Assembly (NCBI GenBank): GCA_903829085.1
Contig: CAIKOL010000224.1
Location: 1 to 47,873 of the forward strand
Origin: an uncultured Anaerolineales bacterium
GTDB lineage: Bacteria; Chloroflexota; Anaerolineae; Anaerolineales; Villigracilaceae
DNA length: 47,873 bases
Direction: 5' to 3'
The notes under the pieces are model-generated. The model did not search any database and was not told the origin of the DNA. It saw only the letters and a program-made list of their open reading frames with translations. The position numbers and the translations under genes were made by a program. Within the stretch, counting starts at the first letter, position 1. Every line of letters starts with the position of its first letter. Positions 40,160 to 47,873 of the stretch are shown here, piece by piece.

Positions 40160-40726
40160 ATGGCTGTTCCTTTGATAACCTTGTTCCTGGGTGCCTGCTT
40201 TGGCTTTTCGCTCAATAAAGCCGGCTTGACCAAGTACCACAAGATCGTCAATGTTTTCCGGTTGACCGATATGGCCGTGCTCCAATTCATGATGACCGCC
40301 CTGGTGGTTGCCATGATCGGGCTATATGGCTTGCGTGGGTTGGGATTGATCACCTTCCCGACTGTCCCCGCCACTTACATCGTGGGTAACCTCGTCGGCG
40401 GGCTGATATTCGGGGTTGGGATGGCCCTGACCGGGTACTGACCAGGCACATGTGTCGCCGGGTCCGGCGAAGGAAAATTAGATTATATCGTCCCTGGTTT
40501 ACTTGGTTTTCTGGCTGGTGCAGTGATTTACGGCATGACCTATCAACAGGTTTTTCCCCAGATCTCCGCGATCGCCAATTATGGCAGCGTGGTGATGCCT
40601 GGTCTATGGAACCTTAACCCATACCTGACCGTTCTGGCTTTTTCGCTCATGGCCCTGCTGTTGTTCTACCTGATCGACCGGGTCGGGCTGAAACGCAAGG
40701 ATAAGGAAGCTGGCGAGGAAGAATAG
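40160..40726 (+). CDS. YeeE/YedE family transporter, second half, with in-frame UGA (putative selenocysteine 94)
   Basis: Read through the TGA at 40439-40441 the frame gives one 188-residue protein of the YeeE/YedE type. Codon 94 replaces the family Cys in GY-C-PGTC: the sequence is ALTGY, TGA, PGTCVAGSGEGKLD. Everything after the TGA keeps family residues in frame for 95 codons, with no ribosome site or good start to restart translation. A hairpin with a GGUC loop 13 bases after the TGA resembles the fdhF SECIS. This points to selenocysteine rather than a broken gene. No sel genes lie in the window, so this needs genome support. Alternative: a recent nonsense mutation or sequencing error (TGC or TGT to TGA). 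Confidence 0.72.
40455..40470 (+). promoter_or_regulatory. Putative bacterial SECIS hairpin
   Basis: TCGCCG (40455-40460) and CGGCGA (40465-40470) form a six-pair stem around the loop GGTC. The loop begins 19 bases after the TGA; in E. coli fdhF the GGUC loop begins 18 bases after UGA. SelB recognises G and U of this loop. The stem lies within codons that also fit the protein family. Confidence 0.6.
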
Positions 40727-40764
40727 ATCTGCATGTTCTTTGAATACCGGGATTGGAGAAAACC

Positions 40765-42948
40765 ATGACTATCAATTTTACGCGGCGCGACTTTCTTAAA
40801 GTCGGCGGCGCCGCGGCGGGTGCATTGGCGCTTGGGCATTTTATTCCACCCCGGGTGGCGGAAGCTGCCCGGCTGAGCGGGATATTGGACGCCACGGACA
40901 GCGGGTACATCCCCAGCATGTGTGAAATGTGTGTCTGGCGTTGCGGCCTGTTGGCGAAGGTTGAGCAGGGGCGCGTGGTCAAACTGGAGGGCAATCCCGA
41001 TCATCCGCATTCACGTGGCAATCTTTGTCCGCGCGGCCAGTCCGGCCTGATGAACACCTACGACCCGGACCGTGTCTTGAATCCCCTCATCCGGGTTGGC
41101 AAGCGCGGTGAGGGCTTGTTCCGCAAAGCCTCCTGGGAGGAAGCGCTGGACCTGGTGGCTCAAAATATGCTGGATATCAAGCAAAAATACGGGGCCGAGG
41201 CCATGGTCTTTTCGTCCACGCATAATTTAAGCCAGCCGCTGTTTGAGAACCTGCTGTATGCCTTTGGTTCGCCCAACTATGGCACCCAGCGCTCGCTGTG
41301 TTTTAACGCCATGATTGTCTCGAACCTGATGACCTATGGCATGGAAGAACCCGCCCGCATCTACGATGACAATCTCAGCTACATTTTGCTGACCGGACGC
41401 AACCTGTTCGAAGCCATCTCCACCTCCGAGACCCATGACTTGAGTGCCGCCATCGATCGCGGCGCAAAGGTGGTGTACCTGGACCCGCGCTTCACCAAGA
41501 CCGCCGCCAAGGCCAGCGAGTGGCTGCCCATCAAGCCTGGTATGGATCTGGCCTTCCACCTGGCCCTTCTGAATGTGATTGTTAATGAACGACTGTATAA
41601 CATTCCCTTTGTTTCACTAAACACGATCGGCTTTGACAAGCTGCAGGTGGAGCTTCAGCCCTACACGCCTGCCTGGGCAGCCCCATTAACCGGCATCGCC
41701 GCCGAGACCATTACCCGCATTGCGCGCGAATTTGCCGCCGCAGCCCCGCATGCCCTGGCGCACAACGGCTGGCGCACTTCCAACTTCATCAACTCGTTCC
41801 ATACCCAGCGCGCCATCAGCATCCTGAATGCACTGGTGGGCAACTGGGGGGTGACCTTGACCGGTGGCGGCAGCGAAGAAAGCTCAACCCTGGGTGCACC
41901 GCCTCAACCTCCTTACCCGCGCATTTCTGCCATGCGTCTTGATGGTGTGCCGTGGAAGTATCCGGTGGTACCGCTCAAGATTGGCGTGTTCCAGGAATTA
42001 CGCGACAACATCGTTAAAGGCGACCCGTACCAGGCGCACGGCTGGTTCATTGCCCGCCAAAATCCTGCCATGTCCATCTCCGACCGTGCCAGAACACTCG
42101 AAGCTTTTGGCAAGATGGATTTCATCGTCACGATGGATATCATTCTCAACGATACCTCCTGGTTCTCGGACGTCGTCCTGCCCGAAGCCTCCTATTTGGA
42201 ACGCTACGACCCGCTCGTGCCGATCGGGGACCAGGTCTTCATCCGTCAGCCGGTCATCGAACCCCAGGGGGAAGCCAAATCCGCTTTGTGGATTTACAGG
42301 CAGTTGGGCCAGCGGCTTGGGCTGGGTGATTTCTTCCAATATATTGACGAGGAAGATTACCTGCGACAGGAACTTGCGCCGCTCGGGGTCAGCCTGGAGG
42401 AAGTTAAAGCCAAAGGATATGCCCAGCTTTCTGAAACGCCCCACGCCAGCGAAACGAGTGAACCGAGTTGGAGTACGCCCAGTGGAAAGATCGAGTTGTA
42501 TTCCGATACGCTTGCCAAGGTGGGCTTCCCCGGCGTACCCACCTGGGAGGAACCTCCTCAACCTGCAGAAGGTCAGTTCTATTTGCTGACCGGCAAGGTG
42601 GCGCAGCAAACCCAGTTCGGCACGCAGAACAATCTACTGCTGCACAAGTATTCCGACGAGCCGCGCCTGTGGATGAATGCCAACAAAGCCGCGTCCCTCG
42701 GGCTTGCGGATGGCGATTGGGTGGAAGTGACCAGTGACATTGGGAAGGTGAATATCCGCTTGCTTGCCACGCAAGCCATCCGTGAGGACTGTGTCTACCT
42801 GACCCCCGGCTACGGCCATCTCTCTAAAGGTCTGACCACCGCCTTTGGCATCGGCGCGAGTGATTCGGCTTTACACGTCACCTATACCGACCCCATCAGC
42901 GGCGGCCAGGCGCTCAGCCAGACATTCGTCACAGTCAAAAAGGCTTAG
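40765..42948 (+). CDS. Molybdopterin oxidoreductase, PhsA/PsrA-type catalytic subunit
   Basis: A 727-residue member of the DMSO reductase superfamily. It has a Tat signal (TRRDFLKVGG, residues 6-15), a 4Fe-4S site at Cys53, Cys56, Cys60 and Cys88, and a probable Mo-ligand Cys179 in QRSLCFNAM. Thiosulfate, polysulfide, tetrathionate, arsenate and some selenate reductases share this plan. With the FeS and NrfD subunits it forms an outward-facing quinol-dependent reductase. GGAG lies seven bases before the ATG. The substrate is inferred only from the YeeE/YedE, rhodanese and CstR-like neighbours: most likely a sulfur or selenium oxyanion or polysulfide. Confidence 0.88.
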   Translation: MTINFTRRDFLKVGGAAAGALALGHFIPPRVAEAARLSGILDATDSGYIPSMCEMCVWRCGLLAKVEQGRVVKLEGNPDHPHSRGNLCPRGQSGLMNTYDPDRVLNPLIRVGKRGEGLFRKASWEEALDLVAQNMLDIKQKYGAEAMVFSSTHNLSQPLFENLLYAFGSPNYGTQRSLCFNAMIVSNLMTYGMEEPARIYDDNLSYILLTGRNLFEAISTSETHDLSAAIDRGAKVVYLDPRFTKTAAKASEWLPIKPGMDLAFHLALLNVIVNERLYNIPFVSLNTIGFDKLQVELQPYTPAWAAPLTGIAAETITRIAREFAAAAPHALAHNGWRTSNFINSFHTQRAISILNALVGNWGVTLTGGGSEESSTLGAPPQPPYPRISAMRLDGVPWKYPVVPLKIGVFQELRDNIVKGDPYQAHGWFIARQNPAMSISDRARTLEAFGKMDFIVTMDIILNDTSWFSDVVLPEASYLERYDPLVPIGDQVFIRQPVIEPQGEAKSALWIYRQLGQRLGLGDFFQYIDEEDYLRQELAPLGVSLEEVKAKGYAQLSETPHASETSEPSWSTPSGKIELYSDTLAKVGFPGVPTWEEPPQPAEGQFYLLTGKVAQQTQFGTQNNLLLHKYSDEPRLWMNANKAASLGLADGDWVEVTSDIGKVNIRLLATQAIREDCVYLTPGYGHLSKGLTTAFGIGASDSALHVTYTDPISGGQALSQTFVTVKKA

Positions 42949-42957
42949 AGGTGAATC

Positions 42958-43749
42958 ATGACTGAGATCAAGCACAAGGCTTTCCTGTTTGACGCCACCC
43001 GCTGCATCGACTGCCGGGCCTGCATGGTGGCCTGCAGTGTCGAGAATAAGATTGACATGGACAAGACCCGCATCTGGGTGGCTGGAGTTGGGGTCAAGGG
43101 AGTATTCCCGGAGCTTCAACGCGCTTCCATGGTTTACCACTGCATGCACTGTAACGAGCCAGATTGCCTGTCGGCCTGCCCGGTAGGTGCCTACAGCAAG
43201 CGCCCGGACGGGCCGGTGATCTACGACCCCAAGAAGTGCATCGGCTGCCGGTACTGCATGAATGCCTGCCCGTTTGGCGTGCCGCACTTCGATTGGGATA
43301 AGGGCCTGGTGGAGGGTGCTTTTATCGATAAATGCACCATGTGCCCCCAGCGCATTGACATTGGCCTGGAGCCGGCCTGCGTGGCTACCTGCCCCACCGA
43401 TGCGCTCATGTTTGGCGAACGGGATGACCTCCTGAAATATGCCCACGACCGCCTCACCGCCCAACCTGCACGGTACATCAACCATGTCTATGGCGAAAAT
43501 GAGAATGGTGGCACTTCCTATTTCATCCTTTCGCATGTTCCATTCGAAGAGCTGGGTCTGCCCCCGCTTACGTCCACTCCGGTCAAAGAAGTCAGCGAAA
43601 AGGTGATGGAAGTTACCATTCCCTTTGCCCTCGGTTGGGGTGCCGTTCTGACCGGTGTCGCCGCGGGGGTACACGTGTACAACCAGAAGAAAGAAGCGGA
43701 TGCAAAGAAAGTTGAAACTTCCGAACCGCAGACGGAGGAGAAAAAATGA
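42958..43749 (+). CDS. 4Fe-4S ferredoxin-type electron transfer subunit (PhsB/PsrB-like)
   Basis: A 263-residue protein with four 4Fe-4S clusters in the DmsB/PsrB arrangement. The Cys groups are CIDCRACMVAC, CMHCNEPDCLSACP, CIGCRYCMNACP and CTMCPQ with CVATCP. A C-terminal hydrophobic segment (about 225-245) may anchor it. It passes electrons from the NrfD-like subunit to the Mo enzyme. It starts nine bases after the catalytic gene and overlaps the next gene by four bases. Confidence 0.93.
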   Translation: MTEIKHKAFLFDATRCIDCRACMVACSVENKIDMDKTRIWVAGVGVKGVFPELQRASMVYHCMHCNEPDCLSACPVGAYSKRPDGPVIYDPKKCIGCRYCMNACPFGVPHFDWDKGLVEGAFIDKCTMCPQRIDIGLEPACVATCPTDALMFGERDDLLKYAHDRLTAQPARYINHVYGENENGGTSYFILSHVPFEELGLPPLTSTPVKEVSEKVMEVTIPFALGWGAVLTGVAAGVHVYNQKKEADAKKVETSEPQTEEKK

Positions 43750-44924
43750 ATTTAAAAATAGTGATCCATCCGCGCTTTCATTTGAAGCCTCTAGTGCTCA
43801 TTCTCCTGGCCTTGATGGGAATCGCTTTTATCATTGCCATGCTGCGTTATGCCAATGGGATTGGTGCCGTCAGCAACCTGAACAATTCCTACCCCTGGGC
43901 TTTTTGGATCAGTTTTGACCTGTTCACGGGGGTGGCGATCAGCAGCGGCGGTTTTCTAATGGCGGGGGCTGTTTACATCTTCGAACTCAAGCAGTTCAAG
44001 CCGCTCCTTCGGCCCTCCATATTAACCGCCTTTCTAGGTTACATCATGGTCGTTGTCGCTCTTCTGGTTGACCTGGGTCACCCGGAGCGCATCTGGTACA
44101 TGATGATCCACATGAACCCTACCTCGGTTCTCCTGGAGATCGGTATCTGCGTGATGACCTATCTGACCGTGCTTGCCATCGAGTTTGCCCCCATCGTTTT
44201 TGAGGGCCTGAAATGGCAGAAGTTCGCCCATTTCATCCATCGCTTCATCATGCCATTTGTGATCCTGGGCGTGGTACTATCCACCCTGCACCAATCCTCG
44301 CTCGGTTCGCTTCTCCTGATCCAACCTGCCAAGCTGTATCCTTTGTGGTGGTCACCCATCCTCCCGATCCTGTTTTTCATTTCTGCGCTTTCGATCGGGT
44401 TGTCCATGATTATCTTTGAATCGTCACTCAGTTCGCGTTACTTCCACCGCGGCCTGGAAATCCACCTGCTGGAAAAGCTAGCAAAAGCCATCGTGGTTAT
44501 TTTGGGAATTTACGCGCTGGTTAAATTTGGTGAGCTCCTCATCGCCGGAGATATGAAATATCTTTTCACGAGTGGCTGGATGAGTGTCCTGTTTTTGGCG
44601 GAAATCATCATCGGAGTCGTTATCCCAATGATCCTATTCTCGTTCAAAAGAATACGTCAGAACGCTAATGGGCTGCTCATTGGAGCAATTACTGTGCTGG
44701 TTGGCATGATCCTGAATCGTTTTGATGTGAGCTGGTTTGGCGTCCAGCATCCTGATCCGATCACCTATATGCCCACATTTATGAGCGCTGTTCACTATAT
44801 CCCCTCTCTGCCGGAAGTGCTCGTTTCGGTGGGCATCTTCTCGGCTGGCATCCTGGCCTTTGGCCTGGCAGCAAAATACCTGCCGGTCTTCGAGGCTGAG
44901 GAGCACCCCGGCACGGAGTCATAA
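43746..44924 (+). CDS. NrfD/PsrC (HybB-like) membrane subunit
   Basis: A 392-residue integral membrane protein with about ten helices, of the NrfD/HybB type. Conserved features include NSYPWAFWISFDLFTGVAISSGGF, the DLGHPERIWYMM loop and HPDPITYMPT near the end. Such subunits bind menaquinol and pass electrons to the FeS partner. It overlaps the FeS gene (ATGA) and ends the reductase operon at a terminator (44960-44989). Confidence 0.92.
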   Translation: MNLKIVIHPRFHLKPLVLILLALMGIAFIIAMLRYANGIGAVSNLNNSYPWAFWISFDLFTGVAISSGGFLMAGAVYIFELKQFKPLLRPSILTAFLGYIMVVVALLVDLGHPERIWYMMIHMNPTSVLLEIGICVMTYLTVLAIEFAPIVFEGLKWQKFAHFIHRFIMPFVILGVVLSTLHQSSLGSLLLIQPAKLYPLWWSPILPILFFISALSIGLSMIIFESSLSSRYFHRGLEIHLLEKLAKAIVVILGIYALVKFGELLIAGDMKYLFTSGWMSVLFLAEIIIGVVIPMILFSFKRIRQNANGLLIGAITVLVGMILNRFDVSWFGVQHPDPITYMPTFMSAVHYIPSLPEVLVSVGIFSAGILAFGLAAKYLPVFEAEEHPGTES

Positions 44925-44959
44925 GATTTGTTGTGCCACTGGTAACCCCCTGAACCAAG

Positions 44960-44989
44960 AAAACCGCTCCAGGCAAAGGGGCGGTTTTT
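44960..44989 (+). terminator. Terminator of the reductase operon
   Basis: AAAACCGCTCC (44960-44970) pairs with GGGGCGGTTTT (44978-44988) with one G-U pair and a seven-base loop; the T run TTTTT ends at 44989. A canonical terminator 36 bases after the NrfD stop. Confidence 0.9.
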
Positions 44990-45000
44990 CAAGCCCCGGG

Positions 45001-45006
45001 TATAAT
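45001..45006 (+). promoter_or_regulatory. TATAAT -10 box, leaderless start of the cytochrome b operon
   Basis: A consensus -10 box is followed by exactly six bases and the ATG at 45013. It lies just after the terminator of the previous operon and has no Shine-Dalgarno after it. Confidence 0.55.
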
Positions 45007-45012
45007 CTTACT

Positions 45013-46047
45013 ATGCGCCCGAATTTCTTTCACCACCTGCATCCTCCCACTATCCCCGCCCGCCAGGCACGCCTGCGCTACACCCTGGCAGCTGGGGGTC
45101 TGGCGGTATTCCTGGCGCTGGTATTGCTGGTCACCGGCCTGCTGGAGATGTTCTACTACATCCCCACCCCCGACCAGGCCGCGGTTTCCATCCAGACCCT
45201 GACCTTCCTCGTCCCTTACGGCGGGCTGGTGCGCAACCTGCATTACTGGTCGGCGCAGTTCCTGGTGATCGTTACGCTTGTCCATCTTCTGCGCGTCATT
45301 TTCACCGGCGCATACGCCCCTCCCCGCCGGTTCAACTACCTGCTGGGCATGGGATTGCTGGTGCTGGCAATATTGTTGGATTTTACCGGCTATGTACTGC
45401 GCTGGGATGAGGGCATCCGCTGGGCGCTGGTGACCGGCACCAACCTGGTCAGATCCATCCCCCTGGTCGGGAACCCCCTTTATACGATCCTGGTCGGTGG
45501 CACCCAGCCCGGCCCGGCCACATTGATCCGTTTCTACGGCTGGCACATCCTTGGCCTGACGCTGGTCGCCGGGATTCTGCTGGTCTGGCACCTCTTCCGG
45601 GTGCGCCGGGATGGTGGCATTGCCGTGCCTCCCCCTGCTTTGCGGGAGGACCAGGTTCGCATCACGCGTTATGAGCTCCTGCGCCGCGAAGGCGTTGCCA
45701 TGCTGCTGGCAGCCACCGGCCTGCTCCTGCTCTCAACCTTCGTCGCGGCGCCGCTGGCTGCCCCGATCACCGCATCAGCCTCAACCTCTGAGATGGCGCG
45801 TGCCCCCTGGTTTTTCCTGTGGGTCCAGCAGATGCTCAAGCTGGGCAATCCTTTTTTCTGGGGGGGGATTGTGCCGCTGGCGGTGCTGGTGCTCATTTCC
45901 TTCATCCCCTATTTCTTCCCCCAACCTGCCAAAGGCGAACTTGGGCATTGGTTTCCGAAGGGGAACCGCCTCGCCCAGGCAGTGGCTTTGTTCATCCTGA
46001 TCGCGATCATTGCCCTGACCATACTCGCTTTGCTGCCAGCCGCTTAA
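45013..46047 (+). CDS. Cytochrome b (b6 plus subunit-IV-like), Rieske/cytb complex
   Basis: A 344-residue di-heme cytochrome b. Heme ligands are His77 and His91 in helix 2 (LHYWSAQFLVIVTLVH) and His178 and His193 in helix 4, with the 14 and 15 spacings of cytochrome b6. Three more helices follow, as in subunit IV. At the quinol-oxidation site the PEWY motif is changed to APWF (residues 264-267), so the usual Glu is absent. It probably oxidises menaquinol together with the Rieske protein at 47320. A longer upstream frame is discounted because the -10 box overlaps it. Confidence 0.9.
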   Translation: MRPNFFHHLHPPTIPARQARLRYTLAAGGLAVFLALVLLVTGLLEMFYYIPTPDQAAVSIQTLTFLVPYGGLVRNLHYWSAQFLVIVTLVHLLRVIFTGAYAPPRRFNYLLGMGLLVLAILLDFTGYVLRWDEGIRWALVTGTNLVRSIPLVGNPLYTILVGGTQPGPATLIRFYGWHILGLTLVAGILLVWHLFRVRRDGGIAVPPPALREDQVRITRYELLRREGVAMLLAATGLLLLSTFVAAPLAAPITASASTSEMARAPWFFLWVQQMLKLGNPFFWGGIVPLAVLVLISFIPYFFPQPAKGELGHWFPKGNRLAQAVALFILIAIIALTILALLPAA

Positions 46048-46056
46048 CCCTGCATT

Positions 46057-47316
46057 ATGCGCCGTTCTATCTTCCATGCCGCTTCAATCACTCTCCTGCT
46101 CAGCCTGCTCATCGCAGCCTGGCAGGAAAGCCGGCATCCGCAACCCATTGTCCTGACCCCCAGTCTGACCGGGCAGGCGGAATACTGTCTCACCTGCCAC
46201 TCGGATCTGCCCCAGATCAGCAACTCGCATCCGGTTCAAACCTTTGGCTGTGTGCTCTGTCATGGCGGTGAGCGCCTGGCCCTGGACGCGAACCTGGCAC
46301 ATTCCACCCTGCGCGGCGGCAGGAACCCTGCGGATTTCTCGGTCGTGCAGGCCTCCTGTGGAGGCGCCAATTGCCACAGTGGCACGGCGGAAAGTTTCAA
46401 CAACCACATCCAGCGCGCCACCACCAGCATCCAGGCTACTTATGCCGGCGCCATTGCCAGCATCCGTTATACCTTCGGCGCTCAACCGGATCTGACCGGC
46501 CGTCTGGGGATATTCGCCGTCCAGGTGCCTGCCAGCACCAGCGGCATCACCGCATTGGCAGCCTTTGATCCGGCCATCGAAACCAATCCTTTTGTGCAGG
46601 CTTTCGGTCAGAACTGTCTCACCTGTCATCTTTCCGCCCAACCCATCCAGACCGGCAGCCGCTACGACCATTTCACCGGTTGTTCAGCCTGCCACACTCC
46701 CACCCAATCCGGCGACCTGAACAGTGTGAACACCGGCACAGCCACTCAAGTCCACAAGCTGACCACTGCCATCGCATATTCCCAGTGCGATACCTGCCAC
46801 AACCGCGGCAACTACGACCTGCGCACGATGACCTTCCAGCCCCGCGCCGACCTGCCCGCCGACCAGCTGCACGATTACTATCAGCCCATTGCCCAGTTCA
46901 CAAAATGCGAATACAGCCTCGATTGCGTGGATTGCCATACCCGCACCGAGGCCATGGGGGATGGCAGCCTGTACGGCAGCAAGAAAGACATCCAGTATAT
47001 CCAATGCAAAACCTGCCACGGCACCTCCACCGAACTGCCGCAGGTCAAAACGCTGACCGACCCGAACGATCTGGCCTTCCGCCTGGCGTTGCTCAACCCG
47101 GTGGTTGACCTGAAGCTGGGCGACACGCTCCTGTTCACCGCCAAGGGCGAACCGCTCTGGAACACACGCCTGCTGCCGGATGGCACCTACCAGTTGGTTG
47201 GAAAAGTCACCGGCCAGGTCTTCCCTTTTAAACCCGTCTTGGGTAGTGGCTGCACCCAGAATGGCGTAAACCAGACCTCCGCTTATTGTCACACCTGCCA
47301 CTCGGTGCAACGGTAA
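46057..47316 (+). CDS. Nine-heme cytochrome c
   Basis: A 419-residue exported protein with an N-terminal signal or anchor (residues 1-22). Eight CXXCH sites are seen: CLTCH (44), CVLCH (65), CLTCH (187), CSACH (209), CDTCH (244), CVDCH (290), CKTCH (317) and CHTCH (411). One CX4CH site, CGGANCH (101), makes nine possible hemes. Distal His residues are frequent. It takes the place of cytochrome c1 between cytochrome b and the Rieske protein, so it likely accepts electrons from the Rieske cluster and passes them to outside acceptors. Confidence 0.9.
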   Translation: MRRSIFHAASITLLLSLLIAAWQESRHPQPIVLTPSLTGQAEYCLTCHSDLPQISNSHPVQTFGCVLCHGGERLALDANLAHSTLRGGRNPADFSVVQASCGGANCHSGTAESFNNHIQRATTSIQATYAGAIASIRYTFGAQPDLTGRLGIFAVQVPASTSGITALAAFDPAIETNPFVQAFGQNCLTCHLSAQPIQTGSRYDHFTGCSACHTPTQSGDLNSVNTGTATQVHKLTTAIAYSQCDTCHNRGNYDLRTMTFQPRADLPADQLHDYYQPIAQFTKCEYSLDCVDCHTRTEAMGDGSLYGSKKDIQYIQCKTCHGTSTELPQVKTLTDPNDLAFRLALLNPVVDLKLGDTLLFTAKGEPLWNTRLLPDGTYQLVGKVTGQVFPFKPVLGSGCTQNGVNQTSAYCHTCHSVQR

Positions 47317-47319
47317 ATA

Positions 47320-47751
47320 ATGTCGGATATCTCCCGTCGCGACTTTTTAAAACTTGCCGTGAAAGCCACCTTGGCAGCCTGCAGCCTGCTTGGATTGGAC
47401 GGGTTGATCCGCTTCCTGGATACGCAGACCGATCCGGCCCCACAGACCGACTTCGACCTTGGCCCGGCCTCCAGTTATGCCGTCGGTTCGCGCAGCCTCC
47501 GTCCTGAGATCCCGGCCGTTATCATGCGCACGGAAAGCGGGTTCACCGCCCTCAGCCTGGTCTGCACCCACCTGGGATGCACGGTGGAAAGCAAGCCGGA
47601 GGGTTTTACTTGCCCGTGTCATGGCTCCCGGTTCGACCCGCAAGGGCAGGTGCTGCGCGGCCCGGCTCAAAAGCCGCTCAATTCCCTGCGCACCAGTATC
47701 ACTTCCGATGGGAAGTTGCACGTATATACAATTTGGTCCATTGGGAATTAG
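47320..47751 (+). CDS. Rieske 2Fe-2S protein
   Basis: A 143-residue protein with a Tat-type N-terminal anchor (SRRDFLKLAVKATLAACSLLG). The 2Fe-2S ligands are Cys82 and His84 in CTHLGC and Cys98 and His101 in CPCHGSRF; Cys87 and Cys100 form the usual disulfide. The Ser of CHGSRF, which raises the redox potential, is present. It starts four bases after the nine-heme cytochrome and completes the Rieske/cytochrome b complex. The remaining 122 bases of the window show no gene. Confidence 0.93.
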   Translation: MSDISRRDFLKLAVKATLAACSLLGLDGLIRFLDTQTDPAPQTDFDLGPASSYAVGSRSLRPEIPAVIMRTESGFTALSLVCTHLGCTVESKPEGFTCPCHGSRFDPQGQVLRGPAQKPLNSLRTSITSDGKLHVYTIWSIGN

Positions 47752-47873
47752 CGAAGCGGGGCAGGAAACAGGCTGACGGCGCGGCGAACACAGTGCGTGT
47801 ATAGCTGCATGGTAGGTGTGCAGCGCCCGCCGACCTGCGCATCGCCCGACCCTCACCCGCCCGCTCGCTTACC

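Noticed and set aside
40160-40441. Pseudogene by nonsense mutation
   Set aside because: Not excluded, but the exact Cys position, the intact downstream frame and the GGUC-loop hairpin favour selenocysteine.
40523-40726. Separate small gene after the TGA in the YeeE/YedE half
   Set aside because: It starts at a GTG with no ribosome site, in the middle of a family domain and in frame with the upstream part; read-through as one protein fits better.
44860-45012. Longer N-terminus for cytochrome b
   Set aside because: The region contains the previous gene's end, a terminator and the TATAAT box.
1-47873. CRISPR arrays, insertion sequences, phage or integrase genes
   Set aside because: No regularly spaced repeats, transposase motifs or integrase genes were seen on either strand.

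Overview
The window looks like chromosomal DNA of an anaerobic or facultative Chloroflexota bacterium, most likely of the Anaerolineae. This is inferred from the gene families, from many lipoproteins with Thr/Pro-rich linkers and from GC-rich codon use; no marker gene here settles it. About 50 protein genes, one tRNA-Arg and a set of strong hairpins and operators can be supported. No insertion sequence, phage gene or CRISPR array is visible.

Layout. (1) 159-13264, minus strand, tightly packed housekeeping genes: metallo-hydrolase, MFS exporter, carboxylesterase, 3-methyladenine glycosylase, two paralogous lipoproteins around an aminotransferase, M24 peptidase, SDR, HD-domain protein, Lon and FolC. 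(2) 13318-19889, plus strand: DUF503, an SDR lacking the YxxxK pair, a small zinc-ribbon protein, M29 aminopeptidase, the TIGR03960/DUF2344 radical-SAM pair with a membrane protein between them, and a PrsW-like protease; then tRNA-Arg(CCG). (3) 20179-34684, signalling and envelope: DUF1684, OsmC, a CRP-type regulator, two two-component systems, a gluconolactonase-PEBP fusion lipoprotein, a TetR-controlled hydrolase operon, and three copies of a 309-bp unit made of operator, promoter and a 75-residue YgaP-like membrane protein. (4) 34145-38737, sulfur and redox regulation: a thioredoxin fused to a YgaP-like membrane domain, a second thioredoxin, a CsoR/CstR-type repressor with a likely persulfide-sensing signature, FmdB, XRE-cupin, NifX-like, TrmO, a membrane-anchored rhodanese and an ArsR regulator. 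(5) 38784-47751, respiration: a triheme cytochrome c, a split YeeE/YedE transporter, a PhsA/PsrA-type molybdopterin reductase with its FeS and NrfD subunits, then a cytochrome b / nine-heme cytochrome / Rieske complex.

The strongest discovery candidate is in region 5. The second YeeE/YedE half (40160-40726) carries an in-frame TGA exactly where the family has a conserved Cys (GY-C-PGTC). A hairpin with a GGUC loop follows 13 bases later and resembles the bacterial SECIS of fdhF. This suggests a selenocysteine-containing thiosulfate or selenium transporter beside a sulfur- or selenium-oxyanion respiratory reductase. A second system is the CRP-type regulator at 21374-22048. Its recognition helix has the R-E-x3-R pattern of CRP, and the palindrome TGTGA-N5-TCACA occurs three times, each centred 41 bases before a predicted start site, upstream of the three YgaP-like genes. 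One copy overlaps the regulator's own stop codon, and another is preceded by what seems to be the relic of a second regulator gene's 3' end.

Taken together, regions 3-5 read as a sulfur (persulfide, thiosulfate) handling and respiration neighbourhood: thioredoxins and rhodanese move sulfane sulfur, CstR-like and ArsR regulators sense it, YeeE/YedE imports the oxyanion, and the Mo enzyme reduces it with electrons from the quinone pool. The substrate cannot be settled from sequence alone.
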